Source: Amoebophrya sp. A120 (lineage: Eukaryota > Sar > Dinophyceae > Syndiniales > Amoebophryaceae). Taken from it: a DNA stretch of 64,000 bases. The translations under genes were made by a program, and so were the position numbers. Each line of letters opens with the position of its first letter. The stretch's first letter is position 1. Positions 1-15,000 of this stretch are shown here, piece after piece. The notes beneath the pieces were generated by a model. The model did no database searches and had not been told where the DNA came from. It was given only the letters and a program-made list of their open reading frames with translations. The stretch covers positions 2,200,922-2,264,921 of the forward strand of contig CAJINV010000002.1 of the NCBI GenBank assembly GCA_905178155.1, in the 5' to 3' direction.

Positions 1-3000
1 GAGTTTCTTCAGTTGTTGCATACTATCGAATGCAAAAGTGTCTGGGTCTGGCAACTTGTAATGCTGCGTTGGGAATAGTGAATGCTCTGTAATGCACAGC
101 CAAGCATGAGAAATATCTGCGCTTCTTTGTGTTGCGTTTTTCGCATGACAAGCTGCGTTTTTGCATGACAGGCAAAAGGGTATCTTCCTCGACACGCGTC
201 ACAAACTTTTTGGTCATTCCAGACAAGCATGACAAATCTCGCAATCTTCCAGACCCAGACACTTATTTTGCATTTGATACATACCACGAGTATACAGCAG
301 CTCCGCGAGTTGGGAATTCAACTTCAAAATGTCCAGACACTGGACCAGGACCTCAAAGGGCAACGTTTTCCGCCTCTCCGCATCCTGGAGGAACCTGACA
401 AAAGCGACCCGTTGCATCTCGATGGTGGAGGTGATCATCTTATTTTGGTCGTCCTCGAGCTGTCGGGCGGAGGAGTGAGTGCTGTCCGGGCTGGAAGAAT
501 TGTCATCTTCGTCGGTGTTACTATGGTCTTCTACAGTAGGAAAGTCAGAACGACCCGGTGGCTGCTTAGGCTCGTCTCCTGCGGCATCAGCTTCGGTTGC
601 TCTTGCTGTCGTAGTATTCTTGGAATTTCGTGCAGACGCAGAAGTAGTTCCCGGAGATTTATTGTCGCTCGTTTCCTGCTCGGTGGCCGCTTCATTGGTA
701 GTATCATCTACTTCCTCGTCCACACTAAACAACTCCTCTTCGTTTGGGTCCTTTGCCAATTCCCTTACGAAATCAAAAAGCAGCTCCGGCTTTTCCTTGC
801 CCCTCGTTTGCACGAAATGCTTGAAGATTTCCGGTAGCGGTTCGGGGATGTGGTACAAGATCTTCAACAACACGTCCTCCATGTTTTTCCGCGCGTACAC
901 CTTTATCCGCCGCTTCAACAACTTCAGCACGGTCAAAAGGTGCTTCTGGTAACAGCCCGCGACAAAGCAGTGGTAGGCGAGAATCAGGAGCTGGCACTCG
1001 ATTTCAAACCGCTTGTTCGGCTCGTGATTTTTGTCGTTGACACTTGTAGTTTCTGCAGTTCTTGTTTCATCGTCCTCATCATCTTCTGCAAGACCATCCA
1101 GTTCTCCTTCTCGAGCGGAGAAATCATAGTCGGTTTCCAACGTCAAATATTCCCTGAAAATTAACCATCCCCATCCACTTTCTGCATGACAAACACAGAA
1201 TTTTTGCGTGACAAATTGGATGGGGATGGTTAATTTTCAGGGGATATCGAACACGCTTTCACCGCCTCTTCCCCCAGTTTCTCCGGCTTAACCGACAAGC
1301 GGATAAACGCTTGGAAGTCGGGGTTCACCGTTTCTGGCGGAAGGGAAATGACGTCGTCCTCTAATTCCCCGTCCGGGTTTGGGTACTCCGTCTCTTTCGT
1401 CCAGGGAGCGAGGCTATCAAATGCAAAAGTGTCTGGGTCTGGAAAGTTGGAACTTGTAATGCTAGCTTTACATTCCTGGGAAATCTGTATTGCATAACCG
1501 ACAAATAAAGCCGCACTCATTTACATTTTTGTCATGCAAAAACGCACGTTTCTCATGCGGGCTTCCTATGGGAAAATGCTCCGGAAAGTTGTCATGCTGG
1601 TCTGCATTCGGAAGTGTTTCCATCATGCACATTTTAGCATCACAAGTTTCCAGACCCAGACACTTCTGCAGTTGATAGAGGCAGTCGTTCCCGTGGACCA
1701 GATTTTTCACGAAACGGGCGACCAGCATCTTTTCCAGCGAAAGCATTTTAGAAGTTGAGCCCGCGGCATCTTCGCAGCCCATAGATGAAGTTGTAGATGC
1801 AGGAGCTGCCCCGACGGCTGATGAACTGCTGGAGGTGCTGGCATTGGCATGTCTGTGTTGCTGTTGTCCAGCAACAGACCTTGCCTCTTCCTCATAACCC
1901 TGCAGTGCCTGAGCACACAAATCCAGATCCGGGTCGAACTCCGCAAGAATTCCGTCGATTTCCTCCAAGAGCGATGATGAACTACTTGTAGACGTCAGAT
2001 TGATCGGGGACGAAGAACCAGCTACGGACGACGACGTCATCAACCCTCCAGAGTTTATTTTCATCCTGCGTTTTTTGTTGTAGTTCAATCTCAACTGCAC
2101 CAACAACCGCTTCGCCAGCGGTGCCAGTAAGTGGTCCACGTCTTCACTGATCCTTTCCAGCGCTTTCGAGCTGGTGGACGACCCGACTAAATGCAATGCC
2201 GTGTCTACGTCTTTCCTACTCGCGAGCACATCCGGAGAAGCAAACGCGTCCGCCAGTTGCGAAGCCTTCTCGAGCGTGTCCTCGCGCATGAGAAGATTTG
2301 CATACGCCCTCTCCACATACGGTTTCAAAAATGCCGCCTGGTGCTGCCGCTTCTTCGAATTTGTTGCCGTGGTCGTCCTATTTGATGTCGCAGTAGAAGC
2401 CGACGTCGCGCGATCCCGGAGCCAGTCCTTCAAGGGGATCGCCGGCTCGCGCAAGAGCTTTTTGTCGTCGCCGGGGTTGCTAGTGTAGTAGTTCTGCTTC
2501 GACGGTCCCTTGTGGCCAGCTAAATATCGCTGATTGCTTTCTTGATGCAGCACGACAAGCAAGCAGGCTTGCAGGGTGGAAATAAACCGCGGATTTGTAG
2601 AAAAGTCGCTTGGTGCAGATGATGACTTAGTACTACTAGTGCTGGCATTTGTTTTTGCACTTATTTTCTCCTGCTGCCCGAAACCAGCGAAAAACTCCAG
2701 TGCATACCGGATCAACAGTGCCTGCTCGCCCAGCGTGAGCTCGTCCTCGAACTCCGTGGCGAGGTCAACGAAATAATTCCCGCTGTCTACAAAGACCTGC
2801 TTCGCAGAAGTTGTGCTGGCGGTGGTCCCCGCTGGGAGGTCTCTAGTACTTCTGTAGTGAACTCCGTCGTGATGTCCTCCTCCTCCACCACCTCCGACGA
2901 CACTCTCGTTCCGCTTCACAAACAACTTGTAAATCCTCTGCCATAGCAGATACCGCTCGGATGGAACGGCCCACCACACGCCTTCCCGAAATTTGGAAAT

Positions 3001-6000
3001 CATTTCCTGCGCCTCTTCGTGTAAGATTAAATCCAGCGCGTTGTGGTCTCTACTTCTCGTGGGTGCAGTTTGAGGTGGTGGTCCACTTCCGCCGCCAGAG
3101 CCCTCTCCAGAGGTGGATGTCGTGGCACTACGACCTGATGTGTTAGATGCTGTACCAGCAGAACTACCTCCGCCTCCGCCCCCCGTCGCCGACCATTCCC
3201 TCGCTTCGGGCAGAAGTTTCCGCGCGACTAGCAAATGTAAAAGGTCTTCTTCCTGTTGCAGCTGGGTTGGACTAATTCCTGATGGACTACTAGCTGCGGC
3301 AAAGGTCGTACTAGAAGCGCCATCGTCCATGGTCTGACCGTCGGTGGTTGTCTTCATTCCATTTCCAGAATGATCCGTAGCATGATTCAGAGGAACTACT
3401 GCCTTTTTGAACCGGTAGTATCTTTCAAATTGCACAATCATCTCTGCTTGTGTTTTCTCATTGCCAGTGCCCGCCCCCTCCCCATCTGGCGAAACAAACC
3501 CAGATGTTGAACTTGATGAGAAATAATTACTGCTGTTAAACTGGCCCGTCTTTTCCAACAGACAAAACGCCTGATAACTCCGCTCGTAGGTCGGGGAAAA
3601 CACGCTGAGGATCCCAAGCAAGGGTCCGCGCGTCGGGATGGAGACATCAAGCAAAAATTCGCAAATTTCTTCGCTCAACCGCCACATCGAAGCTTTCGGG
3701 AAAAGGAAATGCCCACTGTGCTTTGGCTTTTGGTCAGGATGGTCCCGCCCGTGCTCCCCATGTCGTGGCTCCTCTTCTTGTTGACCTTGACACTGCTCCT
3801 GCATCGCTGTAACATATTTCCGCAAATACGCCTTCGCACTGTCGAAGCGGCACAGACTGAAGGCTTGGCAGAAGCGCACAAAATCCAAAAACGGGTTTTC
3901 GGGGTCGAAAATCTTCAAACCGCGCAAAATCGGCGTGAACAGCTGGGCTTGGATCAGAATCTGAAGATATTTCGCAACCTCTTCCACCGACCAGCGCCAG
4001 GGTTCCTGGAGCTTCTTCTCCTGCTCAAATTGGATCTGCGACCGCTTTTTCTTCTTGTTCGCATTCGTACCAGAAGGATTAGTGTTTTGCGACTGCAGAC
4101 TGGTAAGCGAGAAAAGCTGCTGCAGTAACTGTAGATGCGCAGTGTTTTGTTGACCTGAGTGCCCCTGATGTTGAAGACCGCCGCCTTGCTGATTCGCATG
4201 TTGCGCAGAAGTGGAAGACGACACTCTCTGTTGTGCGGAGGAGAACCCACCACGCGGCCCTCCGGTGTTCTCAATCAGCCCGCGCGTCGCCGCCGTGCTG
4301 TTAGAACTACCTGGATTATACCCCGTGCCATAGCCCAAATCTGCGCCCCCTCTCTGCTGCTGTGCATGGGTCATGGTTTGGTGGTCCTCCTGCTCTCCAC
4401 TAATCAGTTGCAGATGCATCTGCTCCGTGATGGGGTGCAGGGCTGAGGACCACAGGGCCGCTGCAGCTTTCTTGGTTCCGCCGGTGATTTGGTGGCTCGA
4501 GGTCTCGAAAAAGTTCGCAATGTCCACGTAAAGCCAAACGCTCAGACAGGACAGCAGCTCGTTTTTCGCAGCTGCTTGTTGTGCGGAAGATCCTGGAGAC
4601 GCTGAGGGCGGTTGCTGCGCCGTGACACGTTCTTGAGGAGTAGTTTTGGCACTAGAAGCTGTTGCACTAGCTGCTTCTGACGTAGATTCGGATTCTGTTT
4701 TACTTGCTGTAGTTCCGTTTTTGTAGAAACAGGAGGCAACCACAGCCAGCCTCCCAGTCTTCGTCCGAACCGCATGCACTAACAGCTGGTGCCCCAGCGC
4801 GGCTGCGACTGCTTCGTCGTACGAGTTGTCCGAACTAGATGCGCTTGTTTCGGTCGAGTTCGTCACCGCGCGAGGACGGCCGAGGTTTTTCAGCGTGTTC
4901 CAGATCGACAAGCCGCTATTTTTCTTGCAGAAATGCAGGAAAAAGCCCAAAGCGCCACTCCCGCTGCCGTTTTGCGTTAGAAGGTTGCTGCTCCCTAGTA
5001 GTTGTGTCGCTGCTCCTGCTTCTGTCGCAGAAGATGATGAATTGTTTGTCCCGGTGTGTTGATCCCCAAGAATATCCTCATCAGATTTTTGAAAATCCGC
5101 GTCCGTGATGGCATTGATGGCTGCCAGGGCGGCGCGAGTATTCCGAGCAGCCGCGTCGTCAGGTTGCACTCCTGCTCCATTCGTGCTCGAAGCAGCGACC
5201 ACCGATCCTGCGGCGGCTGTCGTTCCACCCTGCAGTTTATCTTTGTCAGAAGCTCCTGTAGTTGATCCAGACGTCGTGCCTTGTTTGTTCAAAAACGATC
5301 CCTGAATGACGATCCGCAAGTGCGACTGCAGTGCGAAGTCGGTGAAATAACCTTCCACCACGTCCAAAACTGTGTCGGGCGGGCACTCCTGCACGGCGGA
5401 TTCGTGTAAGAGCATCACCCAATCGCCGTTCCGCGTATCAAATGCAAATATGTCTGGGTCGTCTGGAAGGATGTCATGCATATTTTGCATGGCCCATAAT
5501 GACTGTAATGCATGACCTAGCATCACAGATTTTTAGAGGGCCGCCTGATGCCTAGTCCGCATGACAAATGCCCTCTCCGCGTAGCACAAGCTGGACTTTT
5601 CTTGCTGGTCATGCAACACAGATTTTTTTAGAATCCAAAAACAGCATCACAAGTTACAACCTTCCAGACCCAGACCACATATTTGCATTTGATACCGCGC
5701 CAGCTCGTGCAGTAAGGTGAGCGACCGGGGTAGCGCGTGGACACGACAGAACAACGCGACTAGATGCCAGGGCGAATCTAGCCCGGTGGATTGGGAATGC
5801 AGGGTGGAAGTGGTAGAAGAGGAGCCGGGGTGAGGATCTAAGGCCCAGGTAGCCTCTTCTAACATGCGGAGACTGGTCAGCAGGGCGGTGCTGTTCATGG
5901 CAACCTGAAGATTTTTGTGGTAGGTATTTCTTTATTCTTTACTTTACGGGCAACTCGATTTAATTGGGAATCTAGTACATTCGTCCGTCCAAAACTTTAC

Positions 6001-9000
6001 TTCTACACTAGAGGTACAGCATAACATCGTCCTAGCGGCCTCACAAGTTGTACCGCAAGAGAAAAACTGAAACCGAAGAGGAGCCCAAGCAGGCATATTC
6101 ACAGGAGACATAAATGTCTTCAAAACTACGTTTTGTTCCCACCTGATCCGAGTCCTCCGCTCCGGGAATCACCTCCGGAAACGACAGAAATAACTCGATG
6201 ACGGAGCTGCAGCTGATATTTTTCTTCGCGTTCATGTGGTCGTATATTCTCCTTGCCGCCTGCACATCCACCCTGAGCATCTCCGTGTCTAGTTGACACA
6301 GCTCTAATAAGCACACTGCTGAACTCACCACCCCCTCGTGCAACAGGTTGTGCAACGCGACCGACTTCGCTATTCGGTGCAGCTGCATCTTCCGGGCGTG
6401 GGACAGCTGAGAAGAGGGTTGGTTCTGCTGCTGCTCCTGCTCCTGCTGCGAGGTGCTGTTCCTTTGTTGAGATTTTTCTTGCTCGGCTTTCGCCGCCGCT
6501 TTCTCTTTCTCCAAATGGACATGAAAGGCCATCAGCGGTCGGCCTTGCGCGAGGTAGTAGGCCTCATCTAAATCGTTTGCAAAAATTTCTTCAGGCTGGT
6601 GGATAGTAGAATTGGGATTGCCCCCGCCCGGGGCTGGATCGGAGGTCTCTTCTTCACGAGTTCGAGTAGGAGAGGCTGACGCAGAAGTGTTACTTGTCTT
6701 GCAGCTGTTGTAGATATCCCGGATATCCATCGGCAGTGGCGCTAACGCCTTCTCCACATCAAAGGCGCTGATATCGGACAGCAAGTCGATCAGCTTCACA
6801 TCTCTCTGAAAGCTTTGCAGATACCGCCCGTCTGCTTCTTCGGGGGGCTCGAGCGAGTCTGAAGCATCATCATCGTCGTTATCGTCTTCGCAATCGTCTT
6901 TATTTGTTCCGCCTACGTTCTTTTTTTTCTCATCCTGTTCCACATCCGAAGAACTGTAGTTCATGGAGCTGCTGACAAAGCCAGATTCCACTGACGTCGG
7001 CTCCTCCTCTTCCATTTCGTTTCCGAAAACTTCCTGTCCCGGCTGAAAATAGCTCGCATCGTCGGGACTCGCTGAGCTTTTACTTGTCAACATCGGCTCT
7101 TTGCTGGTGGCGCTGCTGCTCTGGTCGGTGCTGTTAAGTACTAGGACTTGCCGTTCTGCACCGTTCAGAGGGGCAGGACTTGTGGAGAGGGAGGTAGACA
7201 GTTTTCTGATCCGCCTAGTCGCCTTGGAAGAACCTCCGGTCGCGAAATTTCTCAACCTGCGAGAGGTCGCGTTCCTTTTCTTGCTATTCTTGTTCCTCTC
7301 GCCAGAATTCATATTCTTCAAACCGGCGCTCACGAAATCGTTGTCGCTGCTATTGAAGACCAAATTCGGTGATCCAGAAAGAACGCCCTTTCGATCCATT
7401 CCAAACCGAGATTTCCGATCTGGTTTTTTCATTCCCGAAGACGCAAGGCTCTTTCCGGCCGAAGACACGTTGACCAGTTGCAATTTCTTCCCAGAATTGC
7501 TGGTGAAGTTATTGGTACTTCCGCGGCCGCCCCGTAAAGACGAAGATTTTGCTCCAGGTTTTATTTTTTTCCCCGAATTCGCAAACTCCGTCTCCTCGCT
7601 GGAGCTTCGTTGCAGTTTGCTCTGCTGTAGTCCCCTGCTGCCTACCGCTTGTTGTGTAATTCCTGTCGTTGATGTTGACACCCCCTGCTTCATTCCATCA
7701 CGACCATCCCCCAATCGTCGCCCCTTCTGTTTTTGCGAAGTTTCGTTTCCATCACCATCGTTCGAGCAGCTTGAGTCCTCACTGTCATCGTCCTCGTCGT
7801 CGTCACTGGACGAAGATGTCGAGTAGAACCCGCCAGAGCTGAATCCGTTGCTGTTATCGGAATCTTCGTCAATTTCCGAGGCGTCTTTTTGAAAATAGCA
7901 GTCGTCGGGCGATTTTCCCAGCAACCGAGCCTATGCATTGCAAAAGTATGGTACTAGTAGGAAATCGCATGACAAATTCACTCAGCATGAGAAATGGAGT
8001 TTGTCAGGCTGTTTTGCCTTGGGATCGAGATTTGTAATGCCTGACTACGATTACTTCGAGTACGATACTTTTGCACAGGATATCGCCACGGGCATGTTGA
8101 TCGCCGCGCGGGTCTTCCGGGCGGAACTGGAGGTTCCGTTTATGCATTGCAAATATGTCTAGGTCTGGAAGCGTGTAACTTGTCATGCTACATCTGGATC
8201 GCGAAAAAATTTGTGTTGCATGATTACCAAAAGTTGTTCACTTTTTTACAAGTCACTAGAGGCAGTTTCTCATTTAGGAAAGGCATGATAGAGATCTCAC
8301 AGAATCTGTCATGCTAGGCCGTGCATGCCAGACCGCGTGGGTCATGGAAAACCGGCATGACAAAGCTAGCAATCTTCCACCAGATCCAGACATTTTTGCA
8401 TTTGATACCGTTTGTCGTCTTACTGGAGCTCGAACTGCCGGAAAGCAAGCCCAGGTAGCTGTGGTTGTTCCTTAAATTGGATTCTTGCTGGGATTTCTCC
8501 TGCAGTTCCCGTTCGTGTTTCAGTTTTTTCTGCATAATCGTCTTGTTCCAGCGGGCCTTGTTCTTCTGGTAAATAGACTCGGCGAGAGAAAAATCGTCTG
8601 GCTCAAGAATTTTGATAATTGGTGGAGCGGTCTTTACTTTCGACGAATTCGGATTGTTCGCTGAAGAAGAAGATGCTCCAGCACCTCCTAACGTCGTTCC
8701 TGTAGTTTGGTGCTGGTTTGGCTCTGCTTCGGAAGAAGAACTCCCTTGGAAGTTCGTGCTGGAGCTCGCCCCTGCTTGGGTCGAAAGACTCGCAGTGTCG
8801 CTCACTTCGTGGTCCACCGGTTCTGCTGGTTTATTTCGATTTCCCTCGCCGCGTTTGCTCCACCTTTCGGAAGGTGAGGCACAGTTGTTCGCTTTATTTT
8901 CCTGGGAAATTTTCATCTGCAGTCTCTTCGACCCTTTGACGGCAAACCTGGGGTCCTTCCCGACTACAGACAATGCGATTTGCAACATCGGGTACCTTGC

Positions 9001-12000
9001 GCACACCTTGGTGAGCTTTTCCCAGCTGCAGTGCCAGGGCTTCTTCTTCTTCGCAAAGTGATCGTTTCTCGACTGCGGCTGATGACTATCTGCGCTGTCG
9101 GTTCGGTTCAGATTCTCACTCATCTTGATGCCGTCGTCGTGGTCTTCCTCCTTAATGTTGTTCCCTCGGCTTGTTCTACTGTTCTTATCCTCTTCAACCG
9201 ACGATGAGTAAAACCGAACCGCCTGAAACGCCGAATCCACCGGGGCGAACATGAGCGTTGCGAGGAAGGTCAAGCAGTCTTTCTCCGTCTCGATTGGCAA
9301 ATCGTCCATCGCGATGTAACGAATCCTGTGCCGATCCTCTCGGAGGGTTATAGGAGTTTGGTTCTTGTTTGTAGTTGATGTCAAGCCGCCTTTGATAGTA
9401 CTTGATGCAGGTCCAGAAGAAGTTGCAGTCGTGCCACCAGAAATTGTCGCGCTAGGAGAAGAAGATGATGTTCCGTGATTCAACAAAAAGTGCGCGGAAT
9501 GCTGCAGCGAAGCGGCGAAGAGATGTGCGTTACCCAGCCTGCCCGTGAGGCTCAGATACGCCCAGGGCTTCAGCTTGAAAGAACCCGGGGATATGGTTGT
9601 TGTTCCACCAGAGGCGGGGGCCGCGCCAAGAACACCATTGTAGTTGCCTTTCGGAGTAGTTCTGCTTGTTGAATTCGAATCCGGCCCGAGGGACGACACT
9701 GTCGTGAAAAATTCTTCGACCTGTTCAAAATTCGCCAGTAAGTTGTAGCTCTGGAGATACAGAAGCAATACCGACGGCAAGTCCTCCCGGATCCCGATGT
9801 TTTTGATAAAGTAGCTGTGAAAGGGGGAGAGATTGTTTCTCGGCTGTAATCTTTTCCCGTACAGGTCCTGATCAACACCTCCAGTTGTAGAAGAAGAAGT
9901 TGCCCCGCCGCCGATATTATCGTCGGCTGCAGTATTGTAATTCGAACCTGCACGAGGTGGACCACCTCCAGGATACTGCTGTCCATGCGGAGAGACAGAA
10001 ATTGGATTTCCTTCCTGGTCATAGCCACCATGATGCTGCTCACGGTCTTGTTGTGATAGGTCGCCGTTTTCCGCATCATGATCCCAAAAAGCTGCGCCAT
10101 TGCTCCCAGTCCCAGACGTTGAGTTGTGTTTGCCAAACAGCTGCCCGGACCTCGCCAGTCGCATCATCAAAGTTTTGAAGTTCGCTTGCGTGTCTAGGTT
10201 ATCAAACAAGTTTGACAATGCTCTCGCACGCGTCGCAGATTTGTCTTCAGGAAGAGTCGGGCCCCCGAATGAACTGCGGAGATGAAAAGGTTCTTGGTCT
10301 TTGTCTTGCTTGTTATTTTCTGGTCCTGTCCTCGCTGGACGATTGTCAGTGGACGTCGTTGTGCGGAAGTTATTATTGTGGTACCTTTTGTTGCTCTCCA
10401 GGTTCAGAATTCCTCTCCTTGCCAGCGCTTGGTACAGCAGTTCCAAAGCGTAGGGGTGGAGTAGGGGGAGCCTTTTGCGCAAGTGCGTGAAGTCGTAATC
10501 ACACGCAGCGCTGGGAAATCCATACTCGTCGCAAAGGTCATCTTCTTCATGATCCTGGTCTACTAGTACAGGAGCCTGTGACTTCTGTGTCGTGCTGTCT
10601 TTGTCTTTCACATTCATGTTGTGGTCTGTTCGCCCTGTTTATCGCAAGGAAAAATCCCCCCTCCCCATATTGAAGAGGTAGGTTTTCGAAAATTTGTGTT
10701 GCTGATTTGAGGCCACCAATCACGTTTGTGTTGCAAGAAGACAAGGGCAGCAGCTTCCGTCCCATTATGGAGGCGGTTTGTCATGCTGTTGAGCCAACAT
10801 CACGGACGCTTCTCATGCTAAGCGCCTAAGTCAAAGCATCTCTGCTCAGGCTTGATATGGGTCCGCAGTCCTCTCTAGCAAGACAGATGTGATTTGTGTA
10901 CTCAAATACAGCAACACAAATTTCGCTTTCGATATGGGGAGGGGGGGATTTTTCCTCACAATACTGTTTTGTTGCTCTTCTGTGGTCCCCGCAGCGGCAA
11001 AGCGTCGACCCAGGCGACCAACCCTCGCCAATCCATGTGGCAAAGCAAGAAATCGAACCAGATTTCCAAAGATTTCGACTTCGTCTTGTTCTTCGGCGTC
11101 AGAGAGGATGTTGAGCCAGCTTCTGCGGATAAACCGTCGTCTAACTGCAGCCATTTCACCTGCTTGTACAGTTCATCCGGCAGGAAATACACTTTCTCCA
11201 TCAAAACTCTCGCTCTGGTTTCTTTATCCCACTCCCGCACCCAAGCAAGTGTCAGGTGGAGATACGCCCCGACCGATTTGTACTTCGACAGGATTCCGTG
11301 GGTGGCCTTGCTGTTCTTGTTTTTCCAATTCAGCAGAGCCTTCTGCTGTCTGCCGTATTTCGTCGGAGAGGTGGAGGTAGCGTTAGTACCTGCAGCCGTG
11401 CTCGAGGAGTTGTCGATGCTGTGCACAATTTTCGACTCTTCCTCCGTCATCAAGTCGATCCCCTGTGCCTGGAGATATTGTAATAACGCATGCTCCCCGG
11501 TCTGATACTGGTTTTCGAAAAGCCAGAGGGAATACGTGTCATCCGACTCCCGGCATTCCCGGCACTGAGAAAGCTTCGCAATTTCGTTCTCCTCGCCACC
11601 GCCCAGCTGGATCTGCATTGCGTTGGATTGCAGTTGTTGACCACCACTCGGGTTATTATTCATATTCGCAGATTTGCTACTCGTTAAAAGTTTGCTTTGT
11701 GAAGAAGTTACACTTGCTCCGGAGGTGCTGTCGACCGCTTGAACGACCGTCGCGACACCGGTCTTACCGGAGACGACATGCTCACCTGCACTAGCACCCG
11801 CTTCTCCTGATGTAGTTAACATCGACCCTGAATTGCTCAATCTACCCCCGGCACCCGAAGAACTACCCGCTGAGCCTGCCTCGTTCATTTGTTGCCCGCC
11901 GGAGGTGCTGCCGCTAGTACCCCCGGAGAAGTCCATAACAGTGCCAGCTTGAACATTATTTTCGTGGTCATGATTCTCTTGCGCATTACCTGCTCCTCCA

Positions 12001-15000
12001 TTCGGATTGTAGATCTGGTGCAGATCGAATTGGTGCTGTAAATTTCCATTTGGTATCACAGGAAAAAGTGTTAACGTTAACGGAATTTGTGATGCAGTAA
12101 TGCACCACAAAACATGCCCAAATTTGTCATGCATAGCATGCACGCTAAGCAAATTTTGTCATGCATATTTGCAATCTACGAAAACCGTTAACGTTAACAC
12201 TTTTGTGTTTGATATTCGGCCGCACGATTTCATCCTCCTGCTCGGCGAAGATGGTGTTCATCGCCTGCTCATCCCCGTGATTCAGCGGCACTCCCCGGAA
12301 TTGCGGCCTATGCATTGCAAAGTATCGCACTCGTATAACTATAAATGCATTGCAAATTTCCTCAGCATGAGAAATAAAATTTGTAACGCGGATTTACCTT
12401 GAGAAAAAAAATTGTAATGCATAACTGCAATACGAGTACGATACTTTTGCACAGGATACGGCCCTGTGTTCGACGACATCAGATCCCTAGCCGTGCTGAG
12501 AAACGAGGATTTGTTGCCATGATCAGAATTCGTTGCGTTTTTGCTCTTGCTGTTGGCCGCTCCACCAGCAATTACGCTAGAAGCTCCACCAGTTATACCT
12601 GCCCCACCAGTTACTGTCCCTCCACTAGAAATCCCCGCGCCTCCCCCGCCTGCCGAAGATGACGCACTGTCTTTACCCTTCATTTCCACTCCGGGGAACC
12701 TTTCCAAACCAAATTTCGGATTGCAAGTGACGTCGTCGATGTCCCCAGTGGGCAGGAAACTCCACGCTTTTTGTAATTGCGGTGGAATGTTCACAATCGC
12801 TTGAATAACCGCGGAGGAAAACGCCGTCCACGGGTCGTGGAGGTCGGACAACCGTTGGAAGTTCGGGAGATTTTGGATCCAATTCGGGTCGAGTAAAACT
12901 TTTTCCAGGTAGAAATGCCGCTCCCGGTGCGCAGCAGAAGTGCTACTGGTGGTGGACGAGGAATTCGAATTCATACCGTCTTGTGTTGTAGTTCCTGCGC
13001 CGGTTGCCTGCTGTTGTTTATTCAAACGTTGCTGGTGCAGTGCACTTGTGGTAGAAAAACGGGTATGTTGTTCTTGTTGCTTTTCTGCTTCCGTTGCGGA
13101 AGTAGCACCAGCTGCAGTTGCGTGGCCGCTCCTGGAAGGATAATTCTTGCTTCTTGCCTGCTCTGCTGTTTTCGCATTTATTGCGGCCGACGACGTCGGC
13201 CGTAGGAGCGGTTGCAAGTTCGGTTCCTCCGAAGAAGTGCGCAAATGACTGCTCTGGTCTTTTGACACCTGCTGAGTTGCCTGCTGCTGCTGTTCCTGTG
13301 GCATGAGATCCAGCTTAGTCTCTATTACCGCCCCGACCGTCTGCGCAACCGATTTCACAGCCGGCGGGTCGGCGATCTCATCGTCATCATCGTCGAACAA
13401 CACCTCGTCTTCTCCGTTTTGCTATCGTATGAAAAAACTGCTTCACTGCGAACTTGTGATGCATAGAATGCTGCACAGAAGCAGAACTACCATTTATTTG
13501 TCTTGCTGCACGACCTGCAAGAGGACATTGGGTTTTTCAGCGTGTTCTTTTCCTTTGGGAAGCAAGCATGGCAACTTTTCTGTCTCATGTGTAACATCAA
13601 ACTTGTGAAGCAGATGTTGGAAAACCATCACAGTGAAATAGTTATTTCGTTGGAGGATACTTGCCCTTGATCCCCCACGGTTGACGCGATATCGCTGTTC
13701 TTCTCAAAGTCTGAAGCCAGCTGGTGAAAAGAAGTATCGGGCGGGTGGTGGGAGATTTGCAGCTCTTCGGCGATGTCAAATTCCTCCTCTTCTATGTCCT
13801 CTAGAAGATCGTCATCATCCTCAGGATATGCATTGCAAATATGTCTGGGTCTGGAAAGAATGGAAATTGTGATGCTGTCTTTGGATTCTAGAGGAATCTG
13901 TATTGCAAGAGCAGCAAAAGGACTCTAATTTCTGCTACGCGGAGAGGGGGCTTGTCATGCGGAATAGGCATCAAGAAGCCCTCAAAAAATCTGATATGCT
14001 AGGGCATGCATCACAGACATCATGGCCCATGCAAAACGTGCATGACAAACACGCATTCTTCCAGACCCAGACATTTTTGCATTTGATACTAGATTTGAGG
14101 TTCCGTTTCGCTGCTTCGAAGATGTGGGTTTGGAAGTAGTTGGCTCGAATTCCAGGTCGTGTTCATCATCCGCTTCCGGATCGTATTCTCGTTCTTGTGA
14201 CGCGGGCGAGGCATTCGCACTTGAGTTCTGTTTGTTCTGCCTATAATTGTTCTTGCTACGGTTATAAATCTTGGTAGTACCTGCAGCGCCCAGTTCTGGC
14301 GTCCTCCTTTGCGCGCCGGAGTTACTGCCAGGCGACACTGCTCCCGCACTTGTACTTCCGTGATTGTTTTGTTCGGGTGAAAGAAGAGCAGGAGATCGGT
14401 CCCCCCGACGAAGACTGCCACCGGAAAGCAAGCTTTTCAATGACTGTCGGCCCACTGGAGCAGCTGCGGAGGGCTTCATCCTGTTTGATGGGGTGTTCAG
14501 ATCATCATGATCTGTTTCTGTGGCTCCTTCGTTTGTAACATCTTGGTGTGATGAAGCGAAACTGGCATGATCTTGTTGTCCTCCGTAGCTGTTGTTCGTC
14601 GTGGTCGTTCCTCTCATAGTTGTTTTTCCCGCGGCGCCAAGTCCACGACCCCCGATCGTCCCTGCTTTATTCATCCCGCCCCCGACCGTGGAGGTGGTTG
14701 TTCCCTGCAATAAACTGCTCATGTTCATGTTGCTATCGACGCTGTACCCCAGCAAGAGCATCTCGTACCCGCCAAACGGGTACGTCATGAAAGGTGGCTG
14801 CTTGATCCCCCGGAGCGCATTCTTCGATACGTTACGACGCTTAGTGAAGTCGGCGTAGGAAAACAATGTGGTCTTGTTTCCAGCAGTAGTTTGCTCGTTG
14901 GAAAAATCTTCCGCGAAACAGTCAACGCCAGATGCATTGAGATGGTTGTGACGCGAAGAGGTGGAACCGCTGCCGAGCTTTGAAGTAGTGCCCGACATGG

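Noticed and set aside
24-279. Protein termini such as Lys-Met-Ser-Gly-Ser-Gly-Arg or Cys-Lys-Ser-Ile-Val-Leu-Val in many open frames
   Set aside because: These are translations of introner TIRs running on from exons, not real protein ends.
6041-7924. A separate 627-residue gene ending at 6041
   Set aside because: The frame is open upstream through the 7932 introner, and a phase-0 GT-AG intron removes the stop, joining it to the next exon.
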